DNA of 64,000 nt, taken from Arabidopsis thaliana (taxonomy: Eukaryota > Streptophyta > Magnoliopsida > Brassicales > Brassicaceae). The position numbers were made by a program, and so were the translations under genes. The notes beneath the pieces are model-generated. The model was given only the letters and a program-made list of their open reading frames with translations, was not told where the DNA came from and did no database searches. The stretch lies in the NCBI RefSeq assembly GCF_000001735.4, contig NC_003074.8, positions 101-64,100 of the forward strand, given 5' to 3'. How positions within the stretch are numbered: the stretch's first letter is position 1; each line of letters begins with the position of its first letter. This document shows, piece by piece, positions 45,600 to 57,942 of this stretch.

Positions 45600-46388
45600 T
45601 TCTTACTATTACGCCCAAATTTGCATGCACATTAAGTAAACGATTAAGGATTTACTATCAAATTCGATGGATGTAATGTAACCTTTTGTTAAAAATGTCT
45701 TAAGTTTAGTGGACTCGAATCTATTAGTAATATCTGTGTTTTATTACTATGGATCATACTGTATATAAATAAATTTATGATAAAGAAAAGGACATGAAAC
45801 AACCAAGCATTGAATTTTCTTTCTTTTACTCGACATGTCAACGTGTTGTTGTTATAATTACAGCCTCTTCGTTCAGACATCTCTCATATAGAAAAATTTG
45901 AAAATTAGACAAAAATACTCCACAACCGGTGGATAAGTAATATGAATATCTATTTCCTTCAATTGCTTGCACTCAGCAACTTTAAAGAATTATGGAGTGG
46001 TTCCAATCCTATATTTTGAAACATCTTATCAATATAAGATTAAGGAAAGCTCAACTTCTATAACTCAATAGTTAAAGCGCCTAATTATTCCCAAAATTAG
46101 TAATTTAAATTCGAACAAAGCAATGATACTAAAAAGGATCTTTGTGCCGATAGGCTTTTCAAGAAAGCTCATTCCCAAAACAAAAACGTATTAGGATTTG
46201 AAGGAGGATCCCTTATTATGGTTTATGTATTTGGCCAAATGACAACGACGTTATCACTTAAAATATTTTTCTAACAAACTGTATACCAACAACATAAAAG
46301 CATAATATATAAATTGTAAATTGGATTTGCAGGTTTGCTACATGCAATTCTGCAAAAACGAATACTAAAATTAAGCTCATTTTCATCC

Positions 46389-46419
<31 letters not shown>

Positions 46420-46518
46420 GTTTATAAAGAAAATAAAGATAAGTAAAAAGTATTGGAAAGCTATCGACATTTAAAAAACAATCTGAGAATTAAAAATGTT
46501 TGGTTGAAGACCCTTAGA
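45600..46518. other. Intergenic region 3' of MYB106
   Basis: AT-rich; no gene supported. It contains the (TA)13 microsatellite at 46391-46416. The last part is probably the MYB106 3' UTR on the minus strand. Confidence 0.4.
46391..46416. repeat. (TA)13 microsatellite
   Basis: Thirteen uninterrupted TA units. This is a likely length polymorphism between accessions, lying about 100 bp beyond the MYB106 stop codon. Confidence 0.95.
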
Positions 46519-47805
46519 TCAGAACATCGTCGCGGAATCGGACGGTGAAGAATCAACCAAGTTGAGAATGCTATTCCAGTAATTCTTGTTATCCTCATAG
46601 TAGTTATACTCACTCTCATTCCCCACGCCCGCCGTCGCTTCGTTTTTCCCGGTGGGTAAACCCCGGCCGACCGAATCACCGATCAATAGACTCGTGAATC
46701 CTTCTCCTATTCCTCCACTACCACAGTTGATCTGCCTAATCCAGTCGTGTTCATGTTCTTTGACCAGACTCACATCGGAGGAGGTTGACGAAGATACGGC
46801 CAATTCAATCATCGCCGAGGACTCATTGTTGTTATTGTTTCTATTTCTGCTGCTATCCGTAGGGATTCCTAAAGGCATCAGAAGATTCTCAGAGAATGTC
46901 ACCGTCGATGTCGGAGATTCAAGCTGTTGGTCTCCGTTTCCTGTCACAATTTTCCATTGATACGTTACCAAAACCAATCAAAGTTGAGAGTTTTTTTTAA
47001 GACGATGTGTCCCTTACCTTGGTTTGGTTTAGTCCAGTTTGTTGATGTTTTTTGAGTGAAGCAATGTTGTTGAGGAGCTGCTGATTTGTTAAGGTTGTTA
47101 TTGTTTTGGTAATGCTGTAAATGGAGAAGCTTTGATTCTCTAGCTAGCCTTGCTTCAGCTTCGAGTCTTGCACTCTCCCATTGAGCCATATGACTAAGCG
47201 TGGCTGCGTTCTTTGATTGTCCTGTGGAAGACGAAAGAGTCTCGTTTTTGTGCTTGTGAGTCACTGGATCTATCCCCATTTTGATCAGACGTTTCTTCAA
47301 GTGTGTGTTCCAGTAGTTCTTGATCTCGTTGTCTGTCCTCTTTGGTAAATGAGTTGCAATCGCTGACCACCTATGACATTTAAAGGACGACGATCAATTT
47401 GCTTTCAAAGCAATCACTTGGTTATTTGGTTTGAAAGCAGAGATTGTGATTGAGTCACCTGTTTCCGAGGAGAGCGTGGAGTTGAATGATGGTTTGTTCT
47501 TCTTGTACAGTGAATTTGCCTCTCTTGATGTCAGGTCTTAGGTAGTTAGTCCATCTGAGTCTGCAACTCTTTCCACACCTTTGGAGACCTATAAGGAGTT
47601 TGAAGCAAAGCTTTGAATAGAGCTAGAAGAAAATGTGTGGTTTTGTTGAAGAGAAAAGAGCGAGCAAGTTACCGGCTTTCTCAGGCAAAGAACGCCAGCT
47701 TCCATGGCCATGTTCTTCAATATAAGCCAAAAGTTTCTGATCCTCTTCTGGAGTCCAAGGCCCTTTCTTCAACCCGGCCTTATCACAACATGGCGATCTG
47801 CCCAT
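46519..47805 (-). CDS. MYB106: R2R3-MYB transcription factor, MIXTA-like subgroup 9
   Basis: Four exons on the minus strand, 47805-47673, 47588-47459, 47370-47018 and 46940-46519, encode 345 residues. R2 begins [20 protein letters not shown] and contains GSWRSLP and [18 protein letters not shown]3 begins [20 protein letters not shown] and ends [15 protein letters not shown]. The first two introns lie at the conserved R2R3-MYB positions. Just past the repeats, [26 protein letters not shown] is the subgroup 9 signature of MIXTA-like factors. MYB106 (NOECK) controls trichome branching and cuticle formation with the related MYB16. A Met 5 codons upstream (MCGKT) is a TTG codon in the DNA, so the ATG giving MGRSPCC is the start. 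Confidence 0.95.
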
Positions 47806-50800
47806 TGTTTTCCCACACAAGTTATTAGTCTAATCTACTGAAGAAAAAGCTAGCTTCAATCTGATCCACGGTTTAATAACCTAGTGTATGAGATAGTTGT
47901 CATTACATGATCATGATCAGTATGATCACAAAAGCTGCTCTCTTGGCGTCACTCTGATATATAGATGGAGAAACACAACAGAAGATGTCTCTGTTTAGGT
48001 TCTGTAAGCGCCCCTTTTCCCGGTCTCTGACATGGATTGGCATTCAATTGGATGGGGTCGAGAGATATTATTACCTTTGTGGCTCCAACACCTTGATTTC
48101 CTTTTAAAGACTCAACAGAGCACCCAATTACTGTAGCCATCTTTACCTTGAAATTGTACCTCTCAACACAAAAGTAAAACAGTGAATTTCAGAACCTGGA
48201 GTAAATTTTAAGGTCAACATCTATCAATAGCTCTCACTTTGATAACCCTGCAACTTAGGATAATGTCATTGAGAAGAATGTTTTTCTCATTAGCCTTAAA
48301 CAAACTTTGTGGTCCTTTAACAGTTTTGACATTTAAACCATTCTTGTTACTTTCCCGCATTTTTCTCGCGTCAAGGTTCGCTGTCGACAGTCCCCAAATG
48401 CACTAAACCCATTTAAGCTAGTTACAAGTTTTAAACACTTCTCACTAAAACTCAATTATCTTACACTAGGGTCTAAAAGATGCTCAAGGTTTCTTATTAC
48501 AGGTATCCTATTGAGTGATGGTTTCTTGAAAGCTACAAAGTTCTTATTGTTTTGTCTTACTTACGGTCTTGCCTACAACTAGTTACCCTAATAAGTTACA
48601 CTACTTTATGGAAACGTGTTTATTGATTTCTTCGTTTCACATTTTAGTTAGCTTTTTGTAGAAACTCCACAATAGTAAATGCTGTTAGATGGCGGTGAAG
48701 AAGTGGAAGCTGGCACTATAATGGGAAAAGCAAATCAGACACAGAGGATTAATGATATTTGGAGTAACTTAGAGCAAAAAGTCTTAATGATTCATAAACC
48801 CTGATTATAGAAGGAAAAAAAAGGGAAAATGCAAAGTAGTTGCAAGTAATTAATTGGTTGTCAATGATGTCATTAGCTTAGACTTGTTGTTTATTCAATT
48901 AGTCATTGCTCTGCAAATGGTATAATTCTCCCTGTGGAAGCAACAATAGTTTTATGGTAACACATTTTTACACTAATAGTCACTGTCTCTAAAGTATCAG
49001 AAAACTATGACCGCGGTAAACACTGAGTTTCAACCATTGTAAAAATTTGGAACCCTTATAAATGAAGAGAGGAAACACTAATGTGGTGGGAGCAAGAAGA
49101 AAGGAGGTGAAAAACCTTTCCTTGTCTGGTTCCTTTACCATTTAATGAAAGTCCCACTGGCTGCTCCACTGTTCTTGGTGTCAATTCATCACAAAATCTA
49201 TTTTTTCACAAAGATAAACTAACATAGACAATGAATGATGAAAAGTATACAGAAACTTAACCATCAAAATAGCGACTTGATGAGGTAAAAACCACTATTT
49301 GGTTACCCTTTAACTAGTAGCATACCACAAAAGGTAAAATTTGACCATAATCAGAATTGTATAATTTGTTACTTACTGACCATTATGCAAAATTTTAGTG
49401 GCATACATGGTTTGGATAGTTTACAGGTGATCAAATGTTGTCGACAAAGGTAACTTTGGCTGCCAAGAAAGGTAGACGAGTAATGGCGGTGACGGTGACA
49501 TTAAAGAGATTTTACCAGACCAAACAAAGAAAAGAGTATCCTAGTGTGTGCCATGGTAGCAAAGAAAGGATTTATTGAGGTGGGCTCCAAGCTTCTAGGA
49601 AGAGAAGAAAGTATCTTCATCAACACAAAGATAAACCATAAGACAAAATCATAAGGCCCAACGAATTGTACCAATAAAAACAAAATTGAATTTTGGAAAA
49701 ACTAAATCATACTGGCTGCAAAAGATGTAAAGGACAATGGGGACACCTCTTTAATTGTCTTGGCTGATTTCATCTTTTATGGTCCAAACAGTGCTCAATA
49801 AACTTCATAGATGATGATGTTGCCACTTGTCAAAATCACATCCATCCACGTAACGTAGCTGAGATTGAGTGAGCTAAGAAGAGGGGCCAAAGCTTTTAAA
49901 GTCAACTGATAACCATTTGCTTTTCTTCATCATCAGTTTTTGGACCAGAAATTATAGTTTCTTAAATTCTCACATCAATGCTCCAAGTCTTTTGCTTCTG
50001 TGTGTGCTCGTTCTACCGAATAGAACAACAAGTCAGTCACACGCATGGAAAAAACAGTAAACAACAAGTACATGCATGAATGCTTCAAGTCTTTTTCCTC
50101 GAAACTGTTTCGTAGAAAAACAATGTAAAACACTTTTAAGTTCGCTTAGTAATTACTGAACTCAAGACATACAAACGCAGAGACTGTAATCTGTCACTGG
50201 ATCTAGACATTTCTTGTCCATTGACCTAAGCCAGAAGATGATTTAACATCGCAAAAAGCAAGTCAAACTTGCTTGTTCTCAATCAAAACATCTCTCAGTA
50301 AGTTATGGTCCAACCTTTTTCATTCACTATCTTCATCAACAAGACATGACCAAATCATCCAACTAAAAGTCAACAAAGAGGAAGGAAGCAAACAAGACAA
50401 CTTTCATCTTAATCACAGTAGACCAAGCATAAGCAATTACTATTAGCCAACTTAAGGCAAGAAACAAGCCACGCAAGTGATAGAAAGAAACTGCAACAAA
50501 CTTAGTACAGTGTTAAAGCCTAGTTAATGATAGAATTAAAATTGTATTAATGGATTAGTAATTTAGTAGTCCCTTCACAAACAGTACACACTATTGAGAC
50601 CCTCTCGACAAAGACAACAAGTAATATTAAGATTGGAAGTAAGGATATGAGATTTAACTGATAGTTAGTTCATGTAGGACCTCTAACTTGTGACCTTTGA
50701 AGTCCCGATTCTCTGTGATCACATGAAAAGTGTTTTGCTTTTTTGGGGTTTAATGATAGTATTTCTCTGAAGGGGTCAACAATAGAAAATCTTGGCAAAT

Positions 50801-51631
50801 AAAACAATTTGACTTAATTATTTTTATAACAAATACATGAATGTCAAAATTTAAACTTTATTTAAATATCGGAAATAACAATTTTTAAATTTTAAGATAG
50901 AAATTAGAAACTACAATGCTAAATCTATACAACAATGGAAACAAATTGAATTTGTGAATTCTGTAACGATCAAATAACTAGATCAAATGACAAGATCTAA
51001 ACTCTGATTAGTGTTTCCATCATTTATAAATTTAGTATTAAAATTATTTTTTAAAGTTAAAATTGAAACGAATTTTTTAGAAAAACTTGAATTAAAAATG
51101 AAAAATGTTTTCAAATCTGTAGGAATGAAAACAAAACCATTTAAAAAAAAAAACTTAAAGAAACCATAATAAAGAGGAGATGGAAATTTGACTTGGATGC
51201 ACTTAGAGAGAGGATGGGCGAGAGGGCATTATTGGACAGTTAATTCATGGGCTTTATCAATTGTGGGCTTTGAATGATTTGGATCCAAATTCTAATGTAC
51301 GTTATAGGCCCAAAACAAATCACCCTCGGCGTTTTCTAGTAATATACGTTATAAGGCCCTTTTATTTAGGTCTTTTTTGTTTTTCATTTTTTAATATACT
51401 TCCTTGTATAGACACTTGGACTAGTAGTTACGGCCTTAGAAGATTAAGGGTCAAATATGGAGAAGATACAAATTGTAGGGGTGATTAGCAAATATTCGTG
51501 ATATTTTAGCTGTATGGTTTTGGTTCCGATCACAAAGAGCATCGAATCGAGCTACTTCCTCCGCCGGCTTTGCTGTGTGTGTGATCGTTCGTTTACTAAA
51601 TCTGAAACAAGTATCTAACGCCTTGCCGGAG
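47806..51631. other. 3.8 kb intergenic region between MYB106 and PTB1
   Basis: It holds the MYB106 promoter on one side and the PTB1 promoter on the other. The only notable open frame is 63 codons on the minus strand (47949-48140), without recognisable homology. The PTB1-proximal end carries TGGGCT at 51248-51253 and 51264-51269 and GGCCCA at 51307-51312. I see no tRNA or transposase remnant. Confidence 0.45.
51248..51312 (+). promoter_or_regulatory. Site II elements upstream of PTB1
   Basis: TGGGCT at 51248-51253 and 51264-51269 and GGCCCA at 51307-51312, about 320-385 bp before the start codon. These TCP-binding sites are frequent upstream of growth-related and RNA-handling genes. Confidence 0.5.
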
Positions 51632-54244
51632 ATGTCGAGCTCAGGCCAAACTCAGTTCCGTTATACACAGACGCCGTCGAAGGTGGTTCATCTGCGGAAT
51701 CTTCCATGGGAATGCGTCGAAGAGGAGCTCATCGACCTTTGCAAACGATTCGGCAAGATCGTCAATACCAAGAGCAATGTCGGCGCCAATCGCAATCAAG
51801 CTTTCGTCGAATTTGTGAGCTTAATTGAAATTGTTTTTGTTCTTACAGTCCCCCAATTTCTAGCTCCCGGGATTTGGTTTAGGAAAGGATAAAGAGAAAT
51901 TGGAATTGCAGCGCCAAACATCAAACCCTAGAATCGAGCTTTTCTCGAATTGTAGTATCGAATAGGTTTCTCAAGTTTTATAGCTATGATGGTTGACTCT
52001 TCAAGCTTTCGTTTTGGCGATTTCTATTGATGAACCATTCATTTGATTTTACAGGCTGACTTGAATCAAGCTATATCAATGGTTTCGTATTATGCTTCAT
52101 CTTCAGAGCCCGCACAGATTCGTGGGAAAACTGTCTATATTCAGTACTCTAATCGCCATGAGATTGTTAACAATCAGAGTCCTGGAGATGTCCCTGGAAA
52201 TGTCCTCTTGGTTACCTTTGAAGGAGTGGAATCTCACGAAGTCAGCATCGATGTTATCCATCTGGTGAGTGCATTTACTTGATTTTACGATTTCGAGTGT
52301 GAGCTTCTTTCACTGATTTTTTTTAATCAATGGGTATTTCTCTGTGGGAATTGGTTGTTTTTGATGAAAATTGTTGAGATTGATGGTTTTAGATGGGTGT
52401 GGCAATACATGCGGTAGTGTGTTGTGCTTCGAGCAGATGAATATATAAAAATTTCTAATCAAGCAAACTTCTACGAGTAATTTTTACTTAGATATACTAT
52501 TCCAATTACAGTATATCAACATTAATGAAATGCTCGAATCACAGATGTTGATGCCTCTTTATTAAAATCTTTCTGGAGAGAGTTTGGAAATTGTATCGTG
52601 TTCGTCATTCTCCTATCTATGCTCTATCATGCCCATAATTGGACAGGTGTCACTCTGTACTTTTCTGGGCTTCTCTTTTTTAGCCCCAATCCGGGAACAT
52701 TTGAGTTTCTTTCTGTTGATTTGGTTCCCTAGGTTGTTCTCCCTCCAATGTATGGTCATGATTAATATCGAGTCCAAACTTGTTTCAGGTATTTTCTGCT
52801 TTTGGATTTGTGCATAAAATTGCCACATTTGAGAAAGCTGCTGGTTTCCAGGTGAGATGTTGAGATTGGTATTGACTGTCTTGTATCTATGGAGATGAAT
52901 GAAGTGATATTAATCTTATTTTTTGCTTTCCTAACCTGCCAGGCACTAGTTCAATTTACTGATGTGGAGACTGCATCCGCGGCAAGGAGTGCGTTGGATG
53001 GCAGAAGTATACCCAGGTATCTGCTTTCCGCACATGTTGGTTCGTGCAGTTTGCGAATGTCTTATTCAGCTCATACTGATCTCAACATCAAGTTTCAGTC
53101 CCACCGGAGCAGGTAGAGTTTCTGCATATGCTGCCAGTAATGTTGAACACCTTATGTTAGAATAGTTGATTCATATGTTTGATTCGTTGGTGTACTCAGA
53201 GATTACACAAATCCATACCTTCCAGTGAATCAGACCGCAATGGATGGGTCTATGCAGGTATCATTTTCGTCCCCTGCATTTCTCTGCACTTTTATCTATC
53301 GCTTTCCACCAATATTTACCTTTCTTACGTGGTCTATGACATTGTCTTCAGCCTGCTTTAGGTGCTGACGGCAAGAAAGTTGAATCTCAGAGCAACGTCC
53401 TTCTCGGTTTGATTGAGAATATGCAGTATGCTGTCACTGTGGATGTTCTTCACACGGTAAGGAACAACAGTCATGCACATTTCTGCTTCTAAGCATTCTT
53501 AGTCTCTCAAAAATAACATCCTTTGCTTCTCATAGGTGTTTTCTGCATATGGAACTGTCCAGAAGATTGCTATATTTGAGAAGAATGGTTCAACGCAAGC
53601 ATTAATTCAATACTCTGGTACATCCGACTGCTGATCTGCACTAATGTTTGATTGTGACCCGATTCAACCGTTTTATAAATTCTGAACATTTATTTGTTAC
53701 TGTACAATCATCTTCAGTTTCGTGCTTTCTATTTCGTCTCTGTAGATATACCAACAGCAGCAATGGCCAAAGAAGCACTGGAAGGACACTGCATTTATGA
53801 CGGTGGCTACTGTAAGCTTCGACTATCATACTCTCGTCATACTGATCTGAATGTTAAGGTACATAAGATTTGTTGCTTTTTTGAGATGTGTACCTAAAAA
53901 AAAAAACAATTGTGAGGGGAAGAGAATAGTAACGGAATTGCGTATGCTTCTTTCTTTTCTACATTTCGCAGCAAAATATTAAATCAACGTCTAATTATCT
54001 TCTTCAATTTTCCTGTGATTGAATGAAGGCTTTTAGCGACAAAAGCAGAGACTATACACTTCCTGATCTAAGCCTACTTGTGGCACAAAAAGGTCCCGCG
54101 GTGTCGGGTTCTGCACCACCAGCAGGTTGGCAGAACCCGCAAGCGCAAAGTCAATACTCAGGTTATGGCGGAAGCCCATATATGTACCCATCATCTGATC
54201 CCAACGGGGCTTCACCCTCAGGTCAACCTCCTTACTATGGATGA
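51632..54244 (+). CDS. PTB1: Polypyrimidine tract-binding protein 1, splicing regulator
   Basis: Nine exons, 51632-51814, 52055-52264, 52789-52851, 52943-53112, 53200-53257, 53352-53456, 53536-53617, 53746-53858 and 54029-54244, encode 399 residues. RRM1 spans about 16-95 (KVVHLRNLPWECVEEELIDL), RRM2 about 108-190 (NVLLVTFEGVESHEVSIDVI, GFQALVQFTD) and RRM3 about 240-320 (VLLGLIENMQYAVTVDVLH, TQALIQYSD). The PTB-type substitutions in the RNP motifs are present. The C-terminus is Gln/Gly/Pro/Tyr-rich. The protein binds pyrimidine-rich RNA and controls alternative splicing. Arabidopsis PTB1 and PTB2 auto- and cross-regulate through a cassette exon that triggers nonsense-mediated decay (recalled). 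The long intron 2 could hold it. The first ATG of the RRM-containing frame that gives the known length is used. Confidence 0.96.
52545..52646 (+). promoter_or_regulatory. Candidate poison (cassette) exon in PTB1 intron 2
   Basis: Within the 524-bp intron 2, a CACAG acceptor (ending 52544) and a GGACAG|GTGTC donor bracket 102 bp. Included after exon 2, it reads ATG TTG ATG CCT CTT TAT then TAA, a premature stop. This fits the published idea of NMD-coupled autoregulation, but the exact splice sites are my guess. Confidence 0.4.
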
Positions 54245-54554
54245 GATATTTGTTTACTAAAAATTTCGGATTTTGCTGCCAATGGGGAGTATTTCCATGT
54301 TTAGGTTGTTTGAGGTTAAAAGTGTGATTGTTCTTTCTTTTTTGTTGTTGACATAATTTAAGTGGGGAGACCAATAATAAATCGAATATGTTGCGCTTGC
54401 TATTATACTCAAATAACAAATGATCAAGATGTGAAACGTCCTCAAAATGAAACATAAACAGATTTGAAAGGGTACAATATAGGTTGAAATTGTTATTAAT
54501 TCAGAATTTTAAATTTAAAACAAAATTGATTTGAAGAAGGAAACAAAGACATTA

Positions 54555-57349
54555 TTATTTCTTGGATAAATCTTTGGCTTTCTTCTTAATTCGCTGAGCC
54601 AAAGTCGATGAAGACGCTGGATTTCCCGCTTTTTTCTTCTCAGAATCCTTGTTCATCATCTTCATCTTCAAAGATTTGACAGTAGAAGTCAGTTCGTGTC
54701 TCTCCTTCTTAGACCCCAAGTTACCATCTGAATTCAACTCCTGTTTCTCCTTTGGCGCTTTCACATCCTCGTGGCCTTTTGGATCTTCCTTTTGCTTCAA
54801 AGCTAATTGCCTTGCATAAGTCGCACTCCTGCAAAACAAATATCCCCCAAAATTCTTAAACTTTCGCAATTCCACTTCTCAGAAAAATTCAAATATTCAT
54901 CAATGTACCTTTTAAACTGTGGATCCGTAGGGTCTAGGGCATAGTAAGGAGACGAGAATAGAGCTGAGAATCTCGGATCATCAAGTTCAGCAGCAGGTAT
55001 CTTGTCTTCCGAAATATCAGTCTTTCCTTTTTTAGCTTTCCGTTTAATATTATACCCTTTCAGACCATTACCATCTCCTGCATTCTCATCAGCTAGTAAC
55101 AACTCAAGCTCCGCTCTACTTTTTTCTTCCGCTGCTACTTCCTCCTTCTTTGTCTTTCCTTCTTTCTTCTTCTTCTTAAGAGGAGGTTCCTCCATAAAGA
55201 AATCGTCATCTCCATCATCTTTCACTGCCTTTCTATCAATGTTATAATCGTCGTCATCATCCGGAGAAGAATCATCATCCTTCTGTTTATTCTTCCTGGC
55301 TCTCTTCTTCTCGCGTCTCTGCCTTAGATATGTTTCCCACACCGATTCTGACTGGTTGTCTTTCTTTTTAAGAATCTCTTTGCTAAGATCTTCTAAACCG
55401 GTATTGAATGTTACCTCCATATCCTGGTCATTCTCCTCCTCCAGGTCTTTATCAGAATCAACATCTTCGGCTTCTATTAAAGCTCGGTACTTATCTTTCT
55501 TCTTGTCCTTTTTTTTACTCTGGTTAATAACTTCATTGCCCAAGTCGTCTTCCTCATCAGAATCACTCTCATCAGAAGCTAAAAACTCCTTCATCTCAAG
55601 ATTTGCCAACTATGATTTGAGAAAATTTTATCAGAACAATAACACTACAACAATGGAGATGCTTTTAAGCAAGCAATTAAGCCTAATCACATAAATTATA
55701 AACCCGTATACAGACCTGTTCAGGATTGAATTTCTGATTTAAGGTCTTAATCCGGTGCGGTTCATCTTCATCCCAAGAAAGATTAACTTTGCTCATCTGC
55801 AGAGCTCGGCTCTGAAAATCTAAACCTTCATAACCAGCTGGTGCCTATATTTTTATAACAACTATAAGATCACAAGTATTCACAATGAAACCAAAAGATC
55901 TCAAGTAAAAGGAAGTAGCGGTAACACACCTCAGATGCAATATCACGAGGTGGATGTTTGAATTCCATGGAATCCGGAATAAATCTTAGGTCGAGCTTGT
56001 TTGATGATCTCTCAAACTCAATTCCATCACATGATTTGTACAAGTAATCTGCAGTAGCACTTGAATCACATTCGGCAACAGCGAAATAATACCTGAAGCA
56101 ATAGTAAAAGCAGAGTTTCAGTAATAGTCCCTCTCCACCACATATAGCTTAAGACGGGCAGATTCGAACTTACTTTAATCTACTTATTTCATAGGCACGT
56201 AGCTTCTGGTTGATGACATCCTCATCTTCCTCCTCTTCTTCATCTTCATCATCACTAGCGTCATTCTTTTTGTCGCCATCAATTACCGGCCCATGGATTT
56301 CCTCCTCTTTCATTCGCTCAAGTCCGAACTCAGATGGATAGACCGCAACTGACAAAATGCGCCCATCTTTTGGCAGAAACGAATTCAACACTACGTACAA
56401 GTCTTTAGCCTAAGTAACAAAATAAGATATCATCCATAAGAACAACTCCAAAAATCACAGAGCAGTGACTCTAGAGTCTAGACAAGGCAGAGAAAGAAAC
56501 AAGCTCTACTTAATCTTAGATTCGTTCCATAACCATAGCAAAGATATTAACGTCAAAGAAGGCCAAATTGAAACAAAACATCATAGATTGAGAGAACTTA
56601 CAGAGACATGTCTCCAATCCATGTTAACGATAGCCAGTCTATGAGTTTCTTCTTGGATAAGCGGTATGTTCTCTTCCTAGAAGCCATCATCATCATCATC
56701 ACCAAATTTGCAACATGAGAAAATCAATTACTTGTCAAAAACTAGTAGAAGAACAAGGCACATGAATCAAAGTTGAGCAATTTACCGGAATTTCTGGTCC
56801 CTCATCTTCATACATAGCTTCATCGTCCTCATCTGTATCATCCTCTTCTTCTTCCTCCTCCTGCGAGGATAACTCTTCAGAGTCTGCTTTCTCATCAGAT
56901 TCATCATCCAAAGAAGCAACCTTTAGCTCACTCTCACTCTCTTCCTCAGATTCTACATGGCTAGATTTTTCGGATTTCAAATCATTTATCTCTGTCTCAC
57001 TCCCGCTCTCATCCCCAGATTCCTCCTCAGTTTTCTGCTTACCTTCATCTTCAATTCGATAAAACTCTCGAAGCGAATCTTTGCCAGTGCCTCCTGTTCT
57101 ACGCTTGCCACGCTTATCGACAGGAGCAGAACCAGTGGCAAATCGCTTATCATTGAACATAGGCTGGAATCTGGAGTCAATGGCGACTTTGGAGTCACGC
57201 CTCCGCATCCTACGGAATTTAGGGTCCGTGTGCGCCGACGAAAACCTTGGATCCTTAATCATTTCGTTTCCTTCCTCTGCGACTCCACTGGATCCTTTAG
57301 CTTCTTCAATGCTCTCTCCTTTCCTTTGCTTCTTATTCTTTGAACCCAT
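54555..57349 (-). CDS. ESF1-like pre-rRNA processing factor
   Basis: Seven exons on the minus strand, 57349-56786, 56676-56602, 56409-56174, 56092-55930, 55844-55716, 55609-54909 and 54828-54555, encode 713 residues. Family landmarks are an N-terminal KDPRFSSAHTDPKFRRM, a central RRM-like part (RLAIVNMDWRHVSAKDLYVV, KYYFAVAECDS), a HPPRDIASEAP block and a C-terminal NUC153 module (LDDPRFSALFSSPYYALDPT). Long Glu/Asp runs (residues ~110-185 and ~260-290) and Lys-rich tracts surround them, typical of nucleolar proteins. Yeast Esf1 is needed for early 18S rRNA processing in the small-subunit processome. A telo-box lies just upstream. I recall At3g01160. Confidence 0.93.
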
Positions 57350-57421
57350 CGTTAGACTGATTCAGGAACAACGGAGCTTCTAGGGTTTTAGGACTCTGGT
57401 AGACGAAGAAGAATCGGAAAA

Positions 57422-57430
57422 TTAGGGTTT
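57422..57430 (-). promoter_or_regulatory. Telo-box (AAACCCTAA) upstream of the ESF1-like gene
   Basis: The exact AAACCCTAA on the minus strand lies 73 bp before the start codon. A second partial copy (TAGGGTTTT on the plus strand) is near 57381. Telo-boxes are characteristic of Arabidopsis ribosomal protein and ribosome-biogenesis genes, which agrees with the predicted function. Confidence 0.65.
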
Positions 57431-57600
57431 TTATATGTCTGCTCAAAAAAAAAAAAAAAAACATGACGTCATGTGTAAAAAAGAGTTATCTAAAAAAGCC
57501 TGCGTGTCACTAGACGAATAAACTTACTACTATTCACATTGATTCCGATTGGATTTGGAACCTAAAACACTAAAGAGATTAAAATTTTGAATTCTTCATC

Positions 57601-57645
57601 ATGACGACGACGACGACGATTCAGTCTCCTCTCTCTACACGTTGA
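57601..57645 (+). promoter_or_regulatory. Short uORF with ACG repeat in the leader of the downstream gene
   Basis: ATG followed by five ACG codons and seven or eight more before TGA gives a 14-residue uORF (MTTTTTIQSPLSTR). It lies in the probable leader of the gene starting at 57943. A likely leader intron (57779-57919, donor CAG|GTGAC, acceptor TTCAAG) follows it, so the uORF would stay in the mature leader. Confidence 0.4.
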
Positions 57646-57942
57646 ATTTCAATCGGCTTCACGAACCTTCAACCTCGTGCGGATCGAAATTCGATCAGTT
57701 TGTAGTAACCGACAAGTTCCGAAGATTTTTCATCTGCTGGATTTCGTCGATCAGATTGAAACCGAGCTTTTCAATCAGGTGACTTGGATATTTCTCTACG
57801 TTATGCTCGATCTGAAGAATTGGGATTCAAATCTAGTCTCATAGATCGATTCTGATTAAACTCGTGGAGATCCAATCTCTATCACTAGTTCGATTGGATT
57901 GTTGTTTGTTATCTTCAAGGCCTCTCTGTGTTTGTGAGTGAG

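Noticed and set aside
55002-55694. Ser/Phe-rich plus-strand frames in the ESF1-like gene
   Set aside because: They are mirror images of its Glu/Asp/Lys-rich exons.
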